From positions 1-64,000 of the forward strand of contig NZ_RZNA01000024.1 in NCBI RefSeq assembly GCF_003992595.1: a DNA stretch of 64,000 nucleotides, in the 5' to 3' direction. How positions within the stretch are numbered: position 1 is the stretch's first letter; each line of letters opens with the position of its first letter. The position numbers and the translations under genes were made by a program. Positions 44,712-54,100 of this stretch are shown here, in pieces. The stretch comes from Flagellimonas oceanensis (lineage in GTDB: Bacteria; Bacteroidota; Bacteroidia; Flavobacteriales; Flavobacteriaceae). The notes beneath the pieces are model-generated. The model did not search any database. It saw only the letters and a program-made list of their open reading frames with translations, and was not told where the DNA came from.

Positions 44712-45749
44712 TTACCAACTTCCACTGGCACCTCCACCTCCAGAACTTCCTCCCCCTCCAGAAAAGCTACTGGATGAACCTCCACTAGATCCCGAACCGA
44801 AGGAATGGGTTCCCGAAGAGGAAAAGGTTTTGCTCATATAATCGTTATCGGATTTAAAAAACGATAGTTTCAGATCTTGGTCGCCTTTGTCCTTCATTTT
44901 TTTAACGACAAGTAGTATGGTAAGAACAATAAAAGCCAGAACCACAAAAAGTACCCAGGTAAAATCCTTGACCAATCGGCTCAATTCATCATCAAAACCA
45001 AGTAATAATGTTATGAAAAACAATGGCATGCCCACAAAAACCATCCCAAAAACCAAAGGAAACAGCATAAAAACGGCCATAAACACGCCTCTGAACACCG
45101 CTAATTTTCCAATGAACATGCCTCGGAGTATTTCAATCAAGGTAGAATACCCTTTGTAAAAAATGAATCCGCCCGCAGCTACGAACATCATCAGGAACAA
45201 ACCAATGATTCCCAACAGCCACCAAGGCATTTCGTTTTCAGCCTCGATTTCGGCTTTGAATTCATCCAGCGCCTCGGGATTGTTCAAAAATTCAATGATT
45301 TGGTTGGTGGCAGCATCCAATCCTCCGAAATAATCTTCCTCCTTGAACCTTGGGATCATCGTATTTCGAATGATGCGCGAAGCAACGGCATCCGTAATGT
45401 AGGGCTCTAGCCCGTAGCCCACCTCAATACGGACCTCCCGGTCCAGTTTTGAAAAGAGAATCAGAATACCATTGTCTTTTCCTTCCTGTCCCAACCCATT
45501 TTGGTTGAAGACCTCCAGCGCATACTGTTCAATGGTCTCGTTGCCCAGTTCATCAATCGTTAAAATCACCAACTGATTGGTGGTCTCCGATTCAAATTGA
45601 TATAGTTTGGTGCGAAGTCCTTCAAGTTGCGGTTGTGTGAAAATTTGGGCTTTATCGGTAACGAATTCCGTCAACTTTGGATACTCTTGCTGTGCCATGC
45701 ACCAAGAGCCTATCAACAACAAAAAACCGAACCATCGTGCTTTTAGCAT
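44712..45749 (-). CDS. TPM-domain protein with Gly/Ser-rich tail (YgcG-like)
   Basis: A 345-aa protein with a signal peptide (MLKARWFGFLLLIGSWCMAQ). A TPM domain spans about residues 28-160 (EFVTDKAQIFTQPQLEGLRTKL, FNQNGLGQEGKDNGILILFS, VGYGLEPYITDAVASRIIR). Three membrane helices follow (about 175-200, 215-245 and 250-285), and the end is a Gly/Ser tail (GSGSSGGSSSSFSGGGGSS). TPM-fold proteins have been linked to photosystem repair in plants and to phosphatase activity; the bacterial role is unclear. It lies upstream of the acylase-type gene on the same strand. Confidence 0.88.
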   Translation of the reverse strand: MLKARWFGFLLLIGSWCMAQQEYPKLTEFVTDKAQIFTQPQLEGLRTKLYQFESETTNQLVILTIDELGNETIEQYALEVFNQNGLGQEGKDNGILILFSKLDREVRIEVGYGLEPYITDAVASRIIRNTMIPRFKEEDYFGGLDAATNQIIEFLNNPEALDEFKAEIEAENEMPWWLLGIIGLFLMMFVAAGGFIFYKGYSTLIEILRGMFIGKLAVFRGVFMAVFMLFPLVFGMVFVGMPLFFITLLLGFDDELSRLVKDFTWVLFVVLAFIVLTILLVVKKMKDKGDQDLKLSFFKSDNDYMSKTFSSSGTHSFGSGSSGGSSSSFSGGGGSSGGGGASGSW

Positions 45750-45869
45750 ACCTGTTTTTTATAATTCAAGCAGTTAAATATAGTGTTTGTAATTTTTCCG
45801 AGCCCCGAACCACCCAATTCCCCATCCTTATATTTTGCCGTAACTTGCAGACTCTTTCTAAAAATTATT

Positions 45870-47606
45870 ATGCCCGATAAAAAAGTTAGTATTCTTACTG
45901 CGTTCAAAACCATTATTTGGCCCAAGCGCAAACTCGTTTTTTTAGGTCTGTTTTTAATTGCCCTTAGCAAGGGGGCCAGTTTTGTAGCTCCGATTGCCTC
46001 CAAATATTTGATTGATGACGTTATCGTGAACAAGGACATTGACATGCTTAAGTACCTGGTTGCTGGTGTAATGTTGGCGATTCTCGTGCAAGCCGTCACT
46101 TCGTTTTTGCTGACCAAGATTTTGAGCGTACAGGCGCAATACCTTATTTCTGAACTGCGTGCCCAGGTACAAAAAAAAGTACTGGCATTGCCCGTTCGGT
46201 TTTTTGACAATGCCAAATCTGGAGCTTTGGTATCCAGAATCATGTCGGATGTTGAAGGCGTCCGAAACCTTATCGGAACAGGTTTGGTGCAATTGGTAGG
46301 CGGCATCATTACGGCAGTGGTCTCCCTAATTCTGTTGATGGAAATCAGCGTGTTTATGACGCTTTTCACCTTTATCCCTTTGACCACTTTCGCCATCATT
46401 GCTCTGAAAGCCTTTAAAATCATCCGTCCCATTTTCAGGAATCGTGGGAAAATCAATGCCGAGGTAAAAGGTAGATTAACAGAGACCTTGGGTGGCATTC
46501 GCGTAATCAAAGGATTTAATGCCGAGCGGCAGGAAGAAGAAGTGTTTGAAGTTGGAGTGGAACGCCTGTATGAAAATGTAAAAAAGAGTTTGACGACCAC
46601 TGCCTTTATGACAAGTTCCTCCACTTTTCTCTTAGGTGTGGCGACCACCAGTGTTATGGGATTTGGTGGCTATAAAATCATTCACGACAGCCTTACCGTA
46701 GGGGAATTTGTGGAGTTTACGGTGCTTTTAGGCCTTATGATTGCCCCGATTGTACAAATGAGCAGTGTGGGAAGTCAGTTGACCGAAGCGCTGGCCGGTT
46801 TGGACAGAACAGAGGAATTGATGAACTTGGAAGAGGAGTCCGATGAGGAAAACCGCACCATTGTTTTGGACAAAGTTGTGGGACGCATGTCATTTTCCGA
46901 TGTCTGTTTTTCCTATGAAGAAGATAAGGAAGTGCTGCATAATATCAGTTTTGATGTGGAACAAGGGCAGGTCGTAGCCTTGGTGGGCAGTTCAGGCTCG
47001 GGAAAATCCACTATCGCAGGCCTGGCCGCCAGTTTTTTAAATCCTGATTCGGGCACAGTCACTATCGATGGACAAGACATTTCCAATGTTAATTTAAAAA
47101 GCTTCCGTAAACATTTGGGCGTTGTGCTTCAAGATGACTTTTTGTTTGAGGGCACCATCCGGGAAAATATACTTTTTCCAAGACCAGATGCCAGCAAAGA
47201 ACAATTATTGGAAGCGGTAAAAGCCGCTTATGTGGATGAATTCACGGACCGGTTCGACAAAGGCTTGGATACCTTGATCGGGGAACGTGGCGTAAAACTA
47301 TCAGGGGGGCAACGTCAACGCATTGCCATTGCGCGAGCTATTTTGGCAGACCCCAAAATCTTGATTTTGGACGAAGCCACTTCAAGTTTGGACACGGAAT
47401 CCGAAGCGCTGATTCAGAAAAGTTTGGGCGAACTTACCAAAGGTAGAACCACTTTTGTCATTGCGCACCGACTGAGTACCATCCGAAAAGCGGACCAAAT
47501 TTTAGTGATTGAAAACGGCCACATCCTGGAACAGGGCACACATGAAAAACTGATAGCTTCCGAAGGAAGATACTTCAACCTGTTCACTTATCAGGCAAGA
47601 ATTTAA
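45870..47606 (+). CDS. ABC exporter, fused permease-ATPase (MsbA-like)
   Basis: A 578-aa half-transporter with six membrane helices in the first 330 residues (starting MPDKKVSILTAFKTIIWPKRK) and a C-terminal nucleotide-binding domain: Walker A GSSGSGKST, Q-loop VVLQDDFLFEG, signature LSGGQRQR, Walker B ILILDEATSSLD and the switch His IAHRLSTI. It should act as a homodimer exporting a lipid, lipopolysaccharide precursor or drug; the substrate is not readable from the sequence. The frame is open 29 codons upstream, but the ATG at 45870 starts the family. It ends 4 bp inside the convergent ferredoxin gene. Confidence 0.93.
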   Translation: MPDKKVSILTAFKTIIWPKRKLVFLGLFLIALSKGASFVAPIASKYLIDDVIVNKDIDMLKYLVAGVMLAILVQAVTSFLLTKILSVQAQYLISELRAQVQKKVLALPVRFFDNAKSGALVSRIMSDVEGVRNLIGTGLVQLVGGIITAVVSLILLMEISVFMTLFTFIPLTTFAIIALKAFKIIRPIFRNRGKINAEVKGRLTETLGGIRVIKGFNAERQEEEVFEVGVERLYENVKKSLTTTAFMTSSSTFLLGVATTSVMGFGGYKIIHDSLTVGEFVEFTVLLGLMIAPIVQMSSVGSQLTEALAGLDRTEELMNLEEESDEENRTIVLDKVVGRMSFSDVCFSYEEDKEVLHNISFDVEQGQVVALVGSSGSGKSTIAGLAASFLNPDSGTVTIDGQDISNVNLKSFRKHLGVVLQDDFLFEGTIRENILFPRPDASKEQLLEAVKAAYVDEFTDRFDKGLDTLIGERGVKLSGGQRQRIAIARAILADPKILILDEATSSLDTESEALIQKSLGELTKGRTTFVIAHRLSTIRKADQILVIENGHILEQGTHEKLIASEGRYFNLFTYQARI

Positions 47607-47935
47607 GCTTCTTCAGGTGCCAATTCCACTTCCAAACCATCCAAATCCTCAGTAATGTGGATTTGGCAACCCAAACGGCTGTTGTCCTTCACAAAAAAGG
47701 CTTCGGCCAACATGGCTTCTTCGTCATCCGACTTTTCAGGAAGTTGGTGGTCGGACTGCACATAACATTGGCAAGAGGCGCACATCGCCATTCCGCCACA
47801 AATTCCAATAGTCCCTTCCGGAGCCAGTTCGTAGGAACGTACCACTTCCATCAGGTTCATGTTCATATCCGTTGGGGCATCCACTTCATGCGCTACGCCC
47901 TCTCTATCTATAATTTTTAATTTGATATCGCTCAT
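47603..47935 (-). CDS. 2Fe-2S ferredoxin
   Basis: A 110-aa [2Fe-2S] ferredoxin. The cluster ligands are in GICGGMAMCASCQCYV (C-x5-C-x2-C) and a fourth Cys in SRLGCQIHI. The C-x5-C spacing with a distal fourth Cys is characteristic of adrenodoxin-like ferredoxins. The start is the ATG at 47935 (MSDIKLKIIDREG); the frame opens seven codons upstream. It lies 56 bp after a ferredoxin-NADP reductase-type gene and probably accepts electrons from it, perhaps for Fe-S assembly or a P450-type partner; the receiving enzyme is unknown. Confidence 0.93.
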   Translation of the reverse strand: MSDIKLKIIDREGVAHEVDAPTDMNMNLMEVVRSYELAPEGTIGICGGMAMCASCQCYVQSDHQLPEKSDDEEAMLAEAFFVKDNSRLGCQIHITEDLDGLEVELAPEEA

Positions 47936-47991
47936 ACCTATTCGAAAACTCACCAAGGAGTTCCCTTAACGATTTTATTTTTGATTTATTA

Positions 47992-49050
47992 CTAGTCGAT
48001 AGCTTTAACCACAGCCTTCGGCGCTTCTTTTTTACTTCCGTCAAAACCTGTTACTCCGCCTACAGTGGTATATTTCATCACATATTTTTTATCGGGGAAT
48101 ATCTTTTGATAAGCACTTTGGCACATCAAGGTGGCTTCATGGAACCCACAAAGAATCAACTTCAATTTCCCAGGGTACGTATTGACATCCCCAATGGCAT
48201 AGATACCGGGAATGTTGGTCTGATAATCATAAGTATTGTCCACCTTAATGGCATTTTTCTCTATTTCGAGTCCCCAATTGGCGATTGGGCCCAATTTGGG
48301 CGACAATCCGAACAATGGGATAAAGTTATCGACTTCCACATCGGTTTCTTCGGAAGTGGAGGTGTTCTTGACGGTTACTTTCTCCAATTGGTCTTCGCCT
48401 TTCAAGGCAACCACCTCGGCAGGTGTTATCAAATTGATTTTGCCCTCATTCTTGAGTTGCTGTACTTTTTCCACAGAATCCAAAGCACCCCTAAATTCAT
48501 TTCTGCGGTGTACCAAGGTTACTTCCTTGGCGACATCGGCCAAAAAGATGGACCAATCCAAAGCGGAATCGCCCCCACCGGCAATCAACACTTTTTTATC
48601 TCGGTAGATCTCCGGCTCCTTGATCATGTAGGCCACTCCATTGTCTTCGTACTTTGCCAAGTTTTCAAGCAAGGGTTTTCTAGGTTCAAAACTTCCCAAA
48701 CCACCTGCAATGGCCACCACGGGAGCATGGTGCTTAGTCCCTTTATTCGTGGTAACGATGAACGCCCCATCATCCAATTTTTCGATGGTCTCGGCACGTT
48801 CACCCAAAGTAAAACCTGGCTGGAACGGTTTGATCTGCTCCATAAGGTTATCCACCAAATCGCCCGCCAATACTTCGGGGTATCCAGGGATATCGTAAAT
48901 GGGCTTCTTTGGATATATTTCGGAGCATTGACCACCCGCTTGTGGCAATGCATCGATGAGATGACATTTGAGTTGTAAAAGGCCTGCTTCAAAAACAGCA
49001 AAGAGACCCGTAGGTCCCGCTCCAATTATCAAAATATCTGTTTTGATCAT
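47992..49050 (-). CDS. Thioredoxin-reductase-like ferredoxin--NADP reductase
   Basis: A 352-aa FAD/NAD(P)-binding protein. The FAD fold begins ILIIGAGPTGLFAVFEAG and the NADPH fold is VLIAGGGDSALDWSIFLA (GxGxxA-like). The C-terminal FAD motif is NIPGIYAIGDVNTYPG. There is no CxxC redox-active disulfide where thioredoxin reductases carry one, which points to the TrxR-like ferredoxin--NADP reductase group. Its neighbours, a 2Fe-2S ferredoxin downstream and NifU/Mrp upstream, support a role as electron supplier for Fe-S cluster assembly. Direction and partner are inferred. Confidence 0.9.
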   Translation of the reverse strand: MIKTDILIIGAGPTGLFAVFEAGLLQLKCHLIDALPQAGGQCSEIYPKKPIYDIPGYPEVLAGDLVDNLMEQIKPFQPGFTLGERAETIEKLDDGAFIVTTNKGTKHHAPVVAIAGGLGSFEPRKPLLENLAKYEDNGVAYMIKEPEIYRDKKVLIAGGGDSALDWSIFLADVAKEVTLVHRRNEFRGALDSVEKVQQLKNEGKINLITPAEVVALKGEDQLEKVTVKNTSTSEETDVEVDNFIPLFGLSPKLGPIANWGLEIEKNAIKVDNTYDYQTNIPGIYAIGDVNTYPGKLKLILCGFHEATLMCQSAYQKIFPDKKYVMKYTTVGGVTGFDGSKKEAPKAVVKAID

Positions 49051-49113
49051 ATACTTAGGGTTTTGGCACGCAACTTACTGCTTGCCCAAAAAAAGATTCA
49101 TGATTAATATCAG

Positions 49114-49365
49114 TTAGGAAATATTGATTACCTCTTCGATTTGAGGTGCGTACTTCTTAATGGTCATTTCCACTCCGCTCTTCAAGGTCATCTGGTTTAC
49201 ACTGCATCCAATGCAGTTACCTTCCAAACGTACCTTTACCGTATTGTCCTCGATGGAAATCAACGTAATGTCCCCTCCGTCACTCTGCAAAAATGGACGT
49301 ATCTCTTCCAACGCCTTTTCTACATTGGTCCTTGTTTCTTCTGATGTCATTGTTGCCATGCTCAT
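49114..49365 (-). CDS. NifU-like Fe-S scaffold protein
   Basis: An 83-aa protein equal to the C-terminal NifU domain. It has RPFLQSDGGDITLISIE and the cluster-ligand pair GNCIGCSVNQMTLKSGVE (CxxC). Such proteins hold a transient Fe-S cluster for transfer. The gene overlaps the Mrp gene by 4 bp (49362-49365), so the pair is translationally coupled. The start can be the ATG at 49365 (MSMATMTSEE) or the third ATG at 49350; either leaves the domain complete. Confidence 0.93.
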   Translation of the reverse strand: MSMATMTSEETRTNVEKALEEIRPFLQSDGGDITLISIEDNTVKVRLEGNCIGCSVNQMTLKSGVEMTIKKYAPQIEEVINIS

Positions 49366-50501
49366 TTCTTTTTAACAGCGGAACAGCCGGCCATTGTTGT
49401 AATTTTTATTGCTTCGGTCGGTGGAAGGTCGGTATTTCTCCTAACCAACTCCTGAACCACACTCTTTGTGAGCTCTTCGAAAGCCTCTTCGGTAGGGGTG
49501 GCTGTCTGTAAAGCAGCTGGCCTTCCTACGTCACCCGCTTCCCTGATGCTTTGCACCAGCGGAATTTGTCCTAAAAATGGTACTTCCAAATCTTCGGACA
49601 AGTTCTTTGCTCCGTTCTCACCAAAAATATAATACTTATTATCCGGTAGCTCCGCAGGTGTAAAATACGCCATATTCTCCACGATTCCCAATACGGGGAC
49701 ATTAATAGCCTCCTGTTGGAACATGGCCACTCCTTTTCTGGCATCGGCCAATGCGATTTCCTGAGGGGTACTTACCACCACCGCTCCTGTTACGGGCAGG
49801 GATTGCATAATGCTCAAATGGATATCGCCTGTTCCTGGTGGCAGGTCCAGTAAAAGGAAGTCCAATTCGCCCCAATACGCATCAAAAATCATTTGGTTCA
49901 ATGCCTTTGCCGCCATGGGACCTCTCCAGATTACAGCTTGATTGGGTTGGGTAAAGAATCCTATGGAAAGTAGTTTCACCCCATAGTTTTCAATGGGTTT
50001 CATCTTAGCTTTGCCATCCACATTTATGGACAACGGCTTTTCCGTGGCCACATCGAACATGATCGGCATGGATGGACCGTAAATATCCGTGTCCAGCAAC
50101 CCCACTTTAAAGCCCATTTTGGCCAAGGTCACCGCCAAGTTTGCGGTCACGGTAGATTTACCCACACCACCTTTACCGGACGCTACAGCTATGATATTTT
50201 GAATCCCGGGAATCGGGTTTCCCTTGATTTGGTTCACTTTGGGTTTTTCGGGAGCATCAACCTTTAGGTTGACCTTTATTTTGGCTTTTTCGTATACCTC
50301 TCTGTGAATACACTTCAATATTTCCACCTCGGTCTTCTTTTTAGCTTGAAGACTTGGGTTCTTGATGGTAACATCCACTTCAACCTCATCACCGAAAACC
50401 TGAACATTGGTCACTGCACCACTTTCCACCAAGTTCTGGCCTTCACCGGGTGCGGAAATTTTTTCCAATGCCTTAAGAATATCTGTTTTTTTCAACTTCA
50501 T
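49362..50501 (-). CDS. Mrp/NBP35-family Fe-S carrier ATPase
   Basis: A 379-aa P-loop protein. The N-terminal MIP18/DUF59 domain (about 1-95) begins MKLKKTDILKALEKISAPGEGQNLVESG. The ATPase has the deviant Walker A GKGGVGKST, the VGLLDTDIYGPSMPI switch and a Walker B-like DFLLLDLPPGTGD. The IENMAYF-like segment (here GIVENMAYF) is typical, although the usual CxxC pair after it is replaced by TPAELPDNKYYIFG. It loads Fe-S clusters onto apoproteins. It heads a minus-strand group (Mrp, NifU, reductase, ferredoxin) dedicated to Fe-S work. Confidence 0.92.
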   Translation of the reverse strand: MKLKKTDILKALEKISAPGEGQNLVESGAVTNVQVFGDEVEVDVTIKNPSLQAKKKTEVEILKCIHREVYEKAKIKVNLKVDAPEKPKVNQIKGNPIPGIQNIIAVASGKGGVGKSTVTANLAVTLAKMGFKVGLLDTDIYGPSMPIMFDVATEKPLSINVDGKAKMKPIENYGVKLLSIGFFTQPNQAVIWRGPMAAKALNQMIFDAYWGELDFLLLDLPPGTGDIHLSIMQSLPVTGAVVVSTPQEIALADARKGVAMFQQEAINVPVLGIVENMAYFTPAELPDNKYYIFGENGAKNLSEDLEVPFLGQIPLVQSIREAGDVGRPAALQTATPTEEAFEELTKSVVQELVRRNTDLPPTEAIKITTMAGCSAVKKK

Positions 50502-50724
50502 GAATCAAATTTTTTAAACCAATAGTTTGAACTGGTTCTAAACTACAAAGATACGGTGTTGGCGTTAGATTAAGAAGTTGTACTGTTGAATTTCAAAAAA
50601 ATCACATTTTGGATTACGGAGAATGGAATAAACATCATTAACCAACACAAAACAGAGGCGTTTTTGTGCTACTTTTTTTGAAAAAATGTAGCTTAGAAGC
50701 TGTTACTTGAAATTATCAACCAAC

Positions 50725-52386
50725 ATGCTGTCAAAAACCAGAATCCCCCACTTTATTCTTTTAGTTATTTTTTTGACATGTCTTTCATGCTCCACAAACA
50801 AAAACTCATTTACAAAGCGAGATGTTATAAAGTCGGAAAAATTAATCGGCCTTCATTTTGCCAACAAAGACATTGATACACTCTATCCCTATTTAAAAAG
50901 AAACCGTAGTGGGTTCGATTCATTGCGTAAATATCCAATAGGAAATGATGTTTTCCCAGCTATCCGCTTTGACCCAACCCCGTTCGATTTTACCATGCCG
51001 GAGCAGCAAAATGGAACCGATTGGAAGATTCCAGATAATATAAAAATACCTGAACCATACGATCTATTGGCATTTTACACAATTCCTCAATTGGCCTCAC
51101 TTGTAAAAAATCAGAAAATATCCTCTACGGAGCTAACAAAATTTTTCTTGGCCCGTCTTAAAAAATATCAACCTGCTCTGCAATGCAGCATAACCATAAC
51201 AGATAGTTTGGCATTGGAACAGGCCAAGCGAGCCGATGAAGAGATCAAGAATGGGAAATACCGTGGTATTCTCCATGGCATTCCCTATGGCACCAAAGAT
51301 TTAATGGCGGTTCCAGGGTATCCCACAACTTGGGGAGCCGCTCCTTACAAGGACCAGATAATCGATGAAACAGCCACCGTGGTTAAAAAGTTGGAGGATG
51401 CGGGAGCCATTTTAGTTGCTAAATTGGTGTCTGGGGCATTGGCCAGAGGCGACGTATGGTTTGGTGGAAAAACCAAAAATCCTTGGGACACTACACAAGG
51501 GGCCAGTGGCTCGTCGGCAGGGTCGGGTTCGGCAACATCTGCAGGGCTTGTGCCATTTGCTCTAGGAACGGAAACCTTGGGCTCGATTACTTCGCCAAGC
51601 ACACGAAACGGGGTCACAGGTCTTAGACCTACGTATGGAAGGGTAAGCAGACATGGTGTGATGAGCTTAAGCTGGTCCATGGATAAAGTAGGTCCACTGG
51701 GACGAAATGCAGAGGACTGTGCCATTGTTTTTGAAGCCATCCAGGGAAAAGATAAAAATGATTTGAGCACAACTGACCTTCCATTTGGAGTGGACTGGAA
51801 AAAAGACATCAAAAACCTACGGGTAGCATATTTGAAAAAAGACATTGAAAAAGATACTACGGAAACCGGGGACAATCTGAGAAATGCCCTTAAATCCTTG
51901 AAGGAAATGGGTATTGAACCTGCCGCAGTGGAAATGCCCAAAGAAGTACCCTATCGTGGTTTCGATATTATTTTGAGAGCCGAAGCAGGAGCCTTTTTTG
52001 ATGAACTCGTCCGTTCGGGAGATGTGGACTTGATGGTGGAGCAAAGTAGACGCTCTCGAGCCAACTCTTTAAGACAAAGTAGATTCATTCCTGCTGTGGA
52101 GTACATACAGGCCAATAGACAGCGACAGGTGCTCATCCAAAAAATGCACGATTTGATGAAGGACTTCGATGTTTTGATTTCACCCACCTTTGGTAACGAC
52201 CAATTGATGGCCACGAATTTAACAGGCCATCCGGTAATTGCAGTTCCAACGGGATTGGATGATGAAAACCATCCAACGAGCATGACGTTTGTCGGTAATT
52301 TATATGATGAGGAGAGTATATTGTTATTGGCAAAAGCATTTCAGGACAACACCTCGTTTGATGAACTGCATCCTCCAGGTTATTGA
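50725..52386 (+). CDS. Amidase-signature-family lipoprotein
   Basis: A 553-aa amidase. The leader (ILLVIFLTCLSCSTNKN) places it as a lipoprotein. The catalytic Lys is in GIPYGTKDLMAVPG, and the Ser-cisSer pair in DTTQGASGSSAGSGSATSAGL (motif-level GASGSSAGSG); the family block LGTETLGSITSPSTRNGVTGLRPTYGR follows. The fold is shared with GatA, but export and the long N-terminus argue against a tRNA amidotransferase. The substrate is unknown; a peptide or acyl amide is likely. The ATG at 50725 is preferred over a TTG at 50707. It overlaps the convergent ATL gene by 7 bp. Confidence 0.9.
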   Translation: MLSKTRIPHFILLVIFLTCLSCSTNKNSFTKRDVIKSEKLIGLHFANKDIDTLYPYLKRNRSGFDSLRKYPIGNDVFPAIRFDPTPFDFTMPEQQNGTDWKIPDNIKIPEPYDLLAFYTIPQLASLVKNQKISSTELTKFFLARLKKYQPALQCSITITDSLALEQAKRADEEIKNGKYRGILHGIPYGTKDLMAVPGYPTTWGAAPYKDQIIDETATVVKKLEDAGAILVAKLVSGALARGDVWFGGKTKNPWDTTQGASGSSAGSGSATSAGLVPFALGTETLGSITSPSTRNGVTGLRPTYGRVSRHGVMSLSWSMDKVGPLGRNAEDCAIVFEAIQGKDKNDLSTTDLPFGVDWKKDIKNLRVAYLKKDIEKDTTETGDNLRNALKSLKEMGIEPAAVEMPKEVPYRGFDIILRAEAGAFFDELVRSGDVDLMVEQSRRSRANSLRQSRFIPAVEYIQANRQRQVLIQKMHDLMKDFDVLISPTFGNDQLMATNLTGHPVIAVPTGLDDENHPTSMTFVGNLYDEESILLLAKAFQDNTSFDELHPPGY

Positions 52387-52706
52387 TCAAGCTCTATCGC
52401 AGGGTCCCAAAAGTATTTTTGAAAATCAACGATTTGATTGTCCTTGACGGAGATGCCTTCGTTCTCGAGGAGCTGTTGCATAATGTTGCTTCCATCAAAA
52501 TGGTGCTTGCCCGTCAACACACCCACCCTATTGACCACACGATGTGCAGGGACGTCCTTCGCCAAGGAATTGTTCATGGCCCAACCCACCATCCGGGCGC
52601 TTCGGGCAGCTCCCAAATATTTGGCAATGGCTCCATAGGAGGTCACCCTGCCGTAAGGAATCTGTTTGGCCACTTCGTACACTTTATCAAAAAAGTTTTT
52701 CTCCAT
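52380..52706 (-). CDS. Alkyltransferase-like (ATL) protein
   Basis: A 108-aa protein of the MGMT superfamily containing just the DNA-binding/active-site domain (FFDKVYEVAKQIPYGRVTSYGAIA, then MVGWAMNN). In the active-site motif the alkyl-accepting Cys is replaced by Ala: DVPAHRVVNR instead of PCHRV. ATL proteins bind O6-alkylguanine, flip it out and flag the site for nucleotide excision repair rather than repair it directly. The C-terminus (KYFWDP) is also family-like. The gene follows a LysE-type gene by one base on the same strand. Confidence 0.9.
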   Translation of the reverse strand: MEKNFFDKVYEVAKQIPYGRVTSYGAIAKYLGAARSARMVGWAMNNSLAKDVPAHRVVNRVGVLTGKHHFDGSNIMQQLLENEGISVKDNQIVDFQKYFWDPAIELDQ

Positions 52707-52707
52707 C

Positions 52708-53343
52708 TTAGCGGTACATGATTCGAATCAGTGTGATAATCAGCAACAACAGCATCAAAGCGCTCAAAATATAGTTGGAGTTCTTGGAAAAACGGTTGGT
52801 CTTGGTCTCCATTTTATCAAAATAAAATGTATAGAGGTATAGTACGGAAAATGTTCCTGCCCCGGCAGCTACCACAAAAGTAGTAATGTCCTTTGCCTCG
52901 AATTTAATCCACCCCGCTTCGTTCCACATCGCATTTAAACCACTATAATAGGGAATCGTCAACAAATTGAGTGCTGCCAATAAAACACCCTTAAAAAAAC
53001 TGTTCTTTTTACTCAGGTTGACCTCTTTGATTGTTTGGGCCTGAGATTTGTTACGTTTTGCCAATACAAAAAAATAAACGGCAAAAAAGGCAAATACAGC
53101 CACGGCAATTTTGAATAAAATGTCTATTACCTCAGGGTTACGGTATAAAAATTTCGAAATGTAAACTGCAATATAGGCCTGCAGCATAATGGTGCTGGAA
53201 ACCCCCAGACTGAAGATTACTCCGTTCAATTTTCCCTTTTCCACACTAACCTTGGCCGCGTTCATATTGAGCAACCCCGGTGGCACGGTAGCCATAAAGG
53301 CTGCCGAGAATGTAGCAAAAAAAAGAATGAGTACGTGGGTCAT
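52708..53343 (-). CDS. LysE-family exporter
   Basis: A 211-aa membrane protein with six hydrophobic helices and the N-terminal LysE-type segment (FMATVPPGLLNMNAAKVSVEKG), which has the PPG and N that are conserved in the family. The loop with basic residues (AKRNKSQAQTIKEVNLSKKNSFFKG) fits the cytosolic side. The exported solute, an amino acid or related compound, is unknown. It lies between TrmB (3-bp gap upstream) and the ATL gene (1-bp gap downstream), so they form one transcription unit. Confidence 0.82.
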   Translation of the reverse strand: MTHVLILFFATFSAAFMATVPPGLLNMNAAKVSVEKGKLNGVIFSLGVSSTIMLQAYIAVYISKFLYRNPEVIDILFKIAVAVFAFFAVYFFVLAKRNKSQAQTIKEVNLSKKNSFFKGVLLAALNLLTIPYYSGLNAMWNEAGWIKFEAKDITTFVVAAGAGTFSVLYLYTFYFDKMETKTNRFSKNSNYILSALMLLLLIITLIRIMYR

Positions 53344-53346
53344 TGG

Positions 53347-54015
53347 TTAGTTGATCCTAAATTGGATGTAGGTAATTGGTTTTCCTTTTTCAAGATACTG
53401 ATTTTCATAGAAAGTCTGAATTTTGAGCACTTCTGGAGGAGCTCCTTCATTTTTATACACATCGTGGTTGGCGTACAAAATTTCATGTCCCAGACCTTGC
53501 AAAAGCCCCAAAGTATAGCCGTGCATGTACTCGCTATCGGTCTTTAGATTGATCAATCCACCCGGCTTGAGAATTTTTTTGTATCGCTCCAAAAACACGG
53601 GATTCGTCATTCGGTGCTTGGTTCGTTTATACTTTATCTGTGGGTCGGGGAATGTAATCCAGATTTCACTGACCTCCCCTTCGCCAAAAAGATGGTCCAC
53701 CAATTCAATTTGCGTACGCAAAAACGCTACGTTGTTCATTTTTTCCTCCAAAGCGGTTTTTGCACCCCTCCAAAACCTGGCTCCTTTAATATCGATTCCG
53801 ATATGGTTTTTGTTTGGGTTTATTTGTGCAAGCCCAACCGTATATTCGCCCTTGCCACAACCCAGTTCCAATACTATGGGATTATCATTTCCAAAAAAAG
53901 AGGCCCAGTTCCCCTTATACTTGAATCCATCCAAGACTTCTTCCCGTGTGGGTTGGACCACATTGGCAAATGTTTCATTCTCCTTGAACCGTTTCAGCTT
54001 GTTCTTACTTCCCAC
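53347..54015 (-). CDS. trmB: tRNA (guanine-N7-)-methyltransferase
   Basis: A 222-aa SAM-dependent methyltransferase that forms m7G at position 46 of tRNA. The SAM motif is VLELGCGKGEYTVGLAQ, followed by IGIDIKGARFWRGAKTAL and the TrmB block ISEIWITFPDPQIKYKRTKHRMTNP. The start codon is GTG at 54015 (GTG GGA AGT AAG AAC); I find no ATG that keeps the N-terminus. It is the first gene of the trmB-LysE-ATL group and is divergent from the glycosyltransferase gene (85 bp). Confidence 0.95.
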   Translation of the reverse strand: MGSKNKLKRFKENETFANVVQPTREEVLDGFKYKGNWASFFGNDNPIVLELGCGKGEYTVGLAQINPNKNHIGIDIKGARFWRGAKTALEEKMNNVAFLRTQIELVDHLFGEGEVSEIWITFPDPQIKYKRTKHRMTNPVFLERYKKILKPGGLINLKTDSEYMHGYTLGLLQGLGHEILYANHDVYKNEGAPPEVLKIQTFYENQYLEKGKPITYIQFRIN

Positions 54016-54100
54016 TTTCGTATTGAATTGAGCAAAAAATTAATGATTTGGCAAAACTAAGGAAATCTAAAAGCAATTCGCATTTTGTTTTTTTGTTGTT

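Noticed and set aside
45743-46648. 301-codon frame antisense to the ABC exporter
   Set aside because: Low-complexity Ser/Thr/Arg composition, typical of antisense shadows; the exporter frame is certain.
48106-48978. 290-codon frame antisense to the ferredoxin reductase gene
   Set aside because: The reductase has clear FAD and NADPH motifs; the antisense frame has none.
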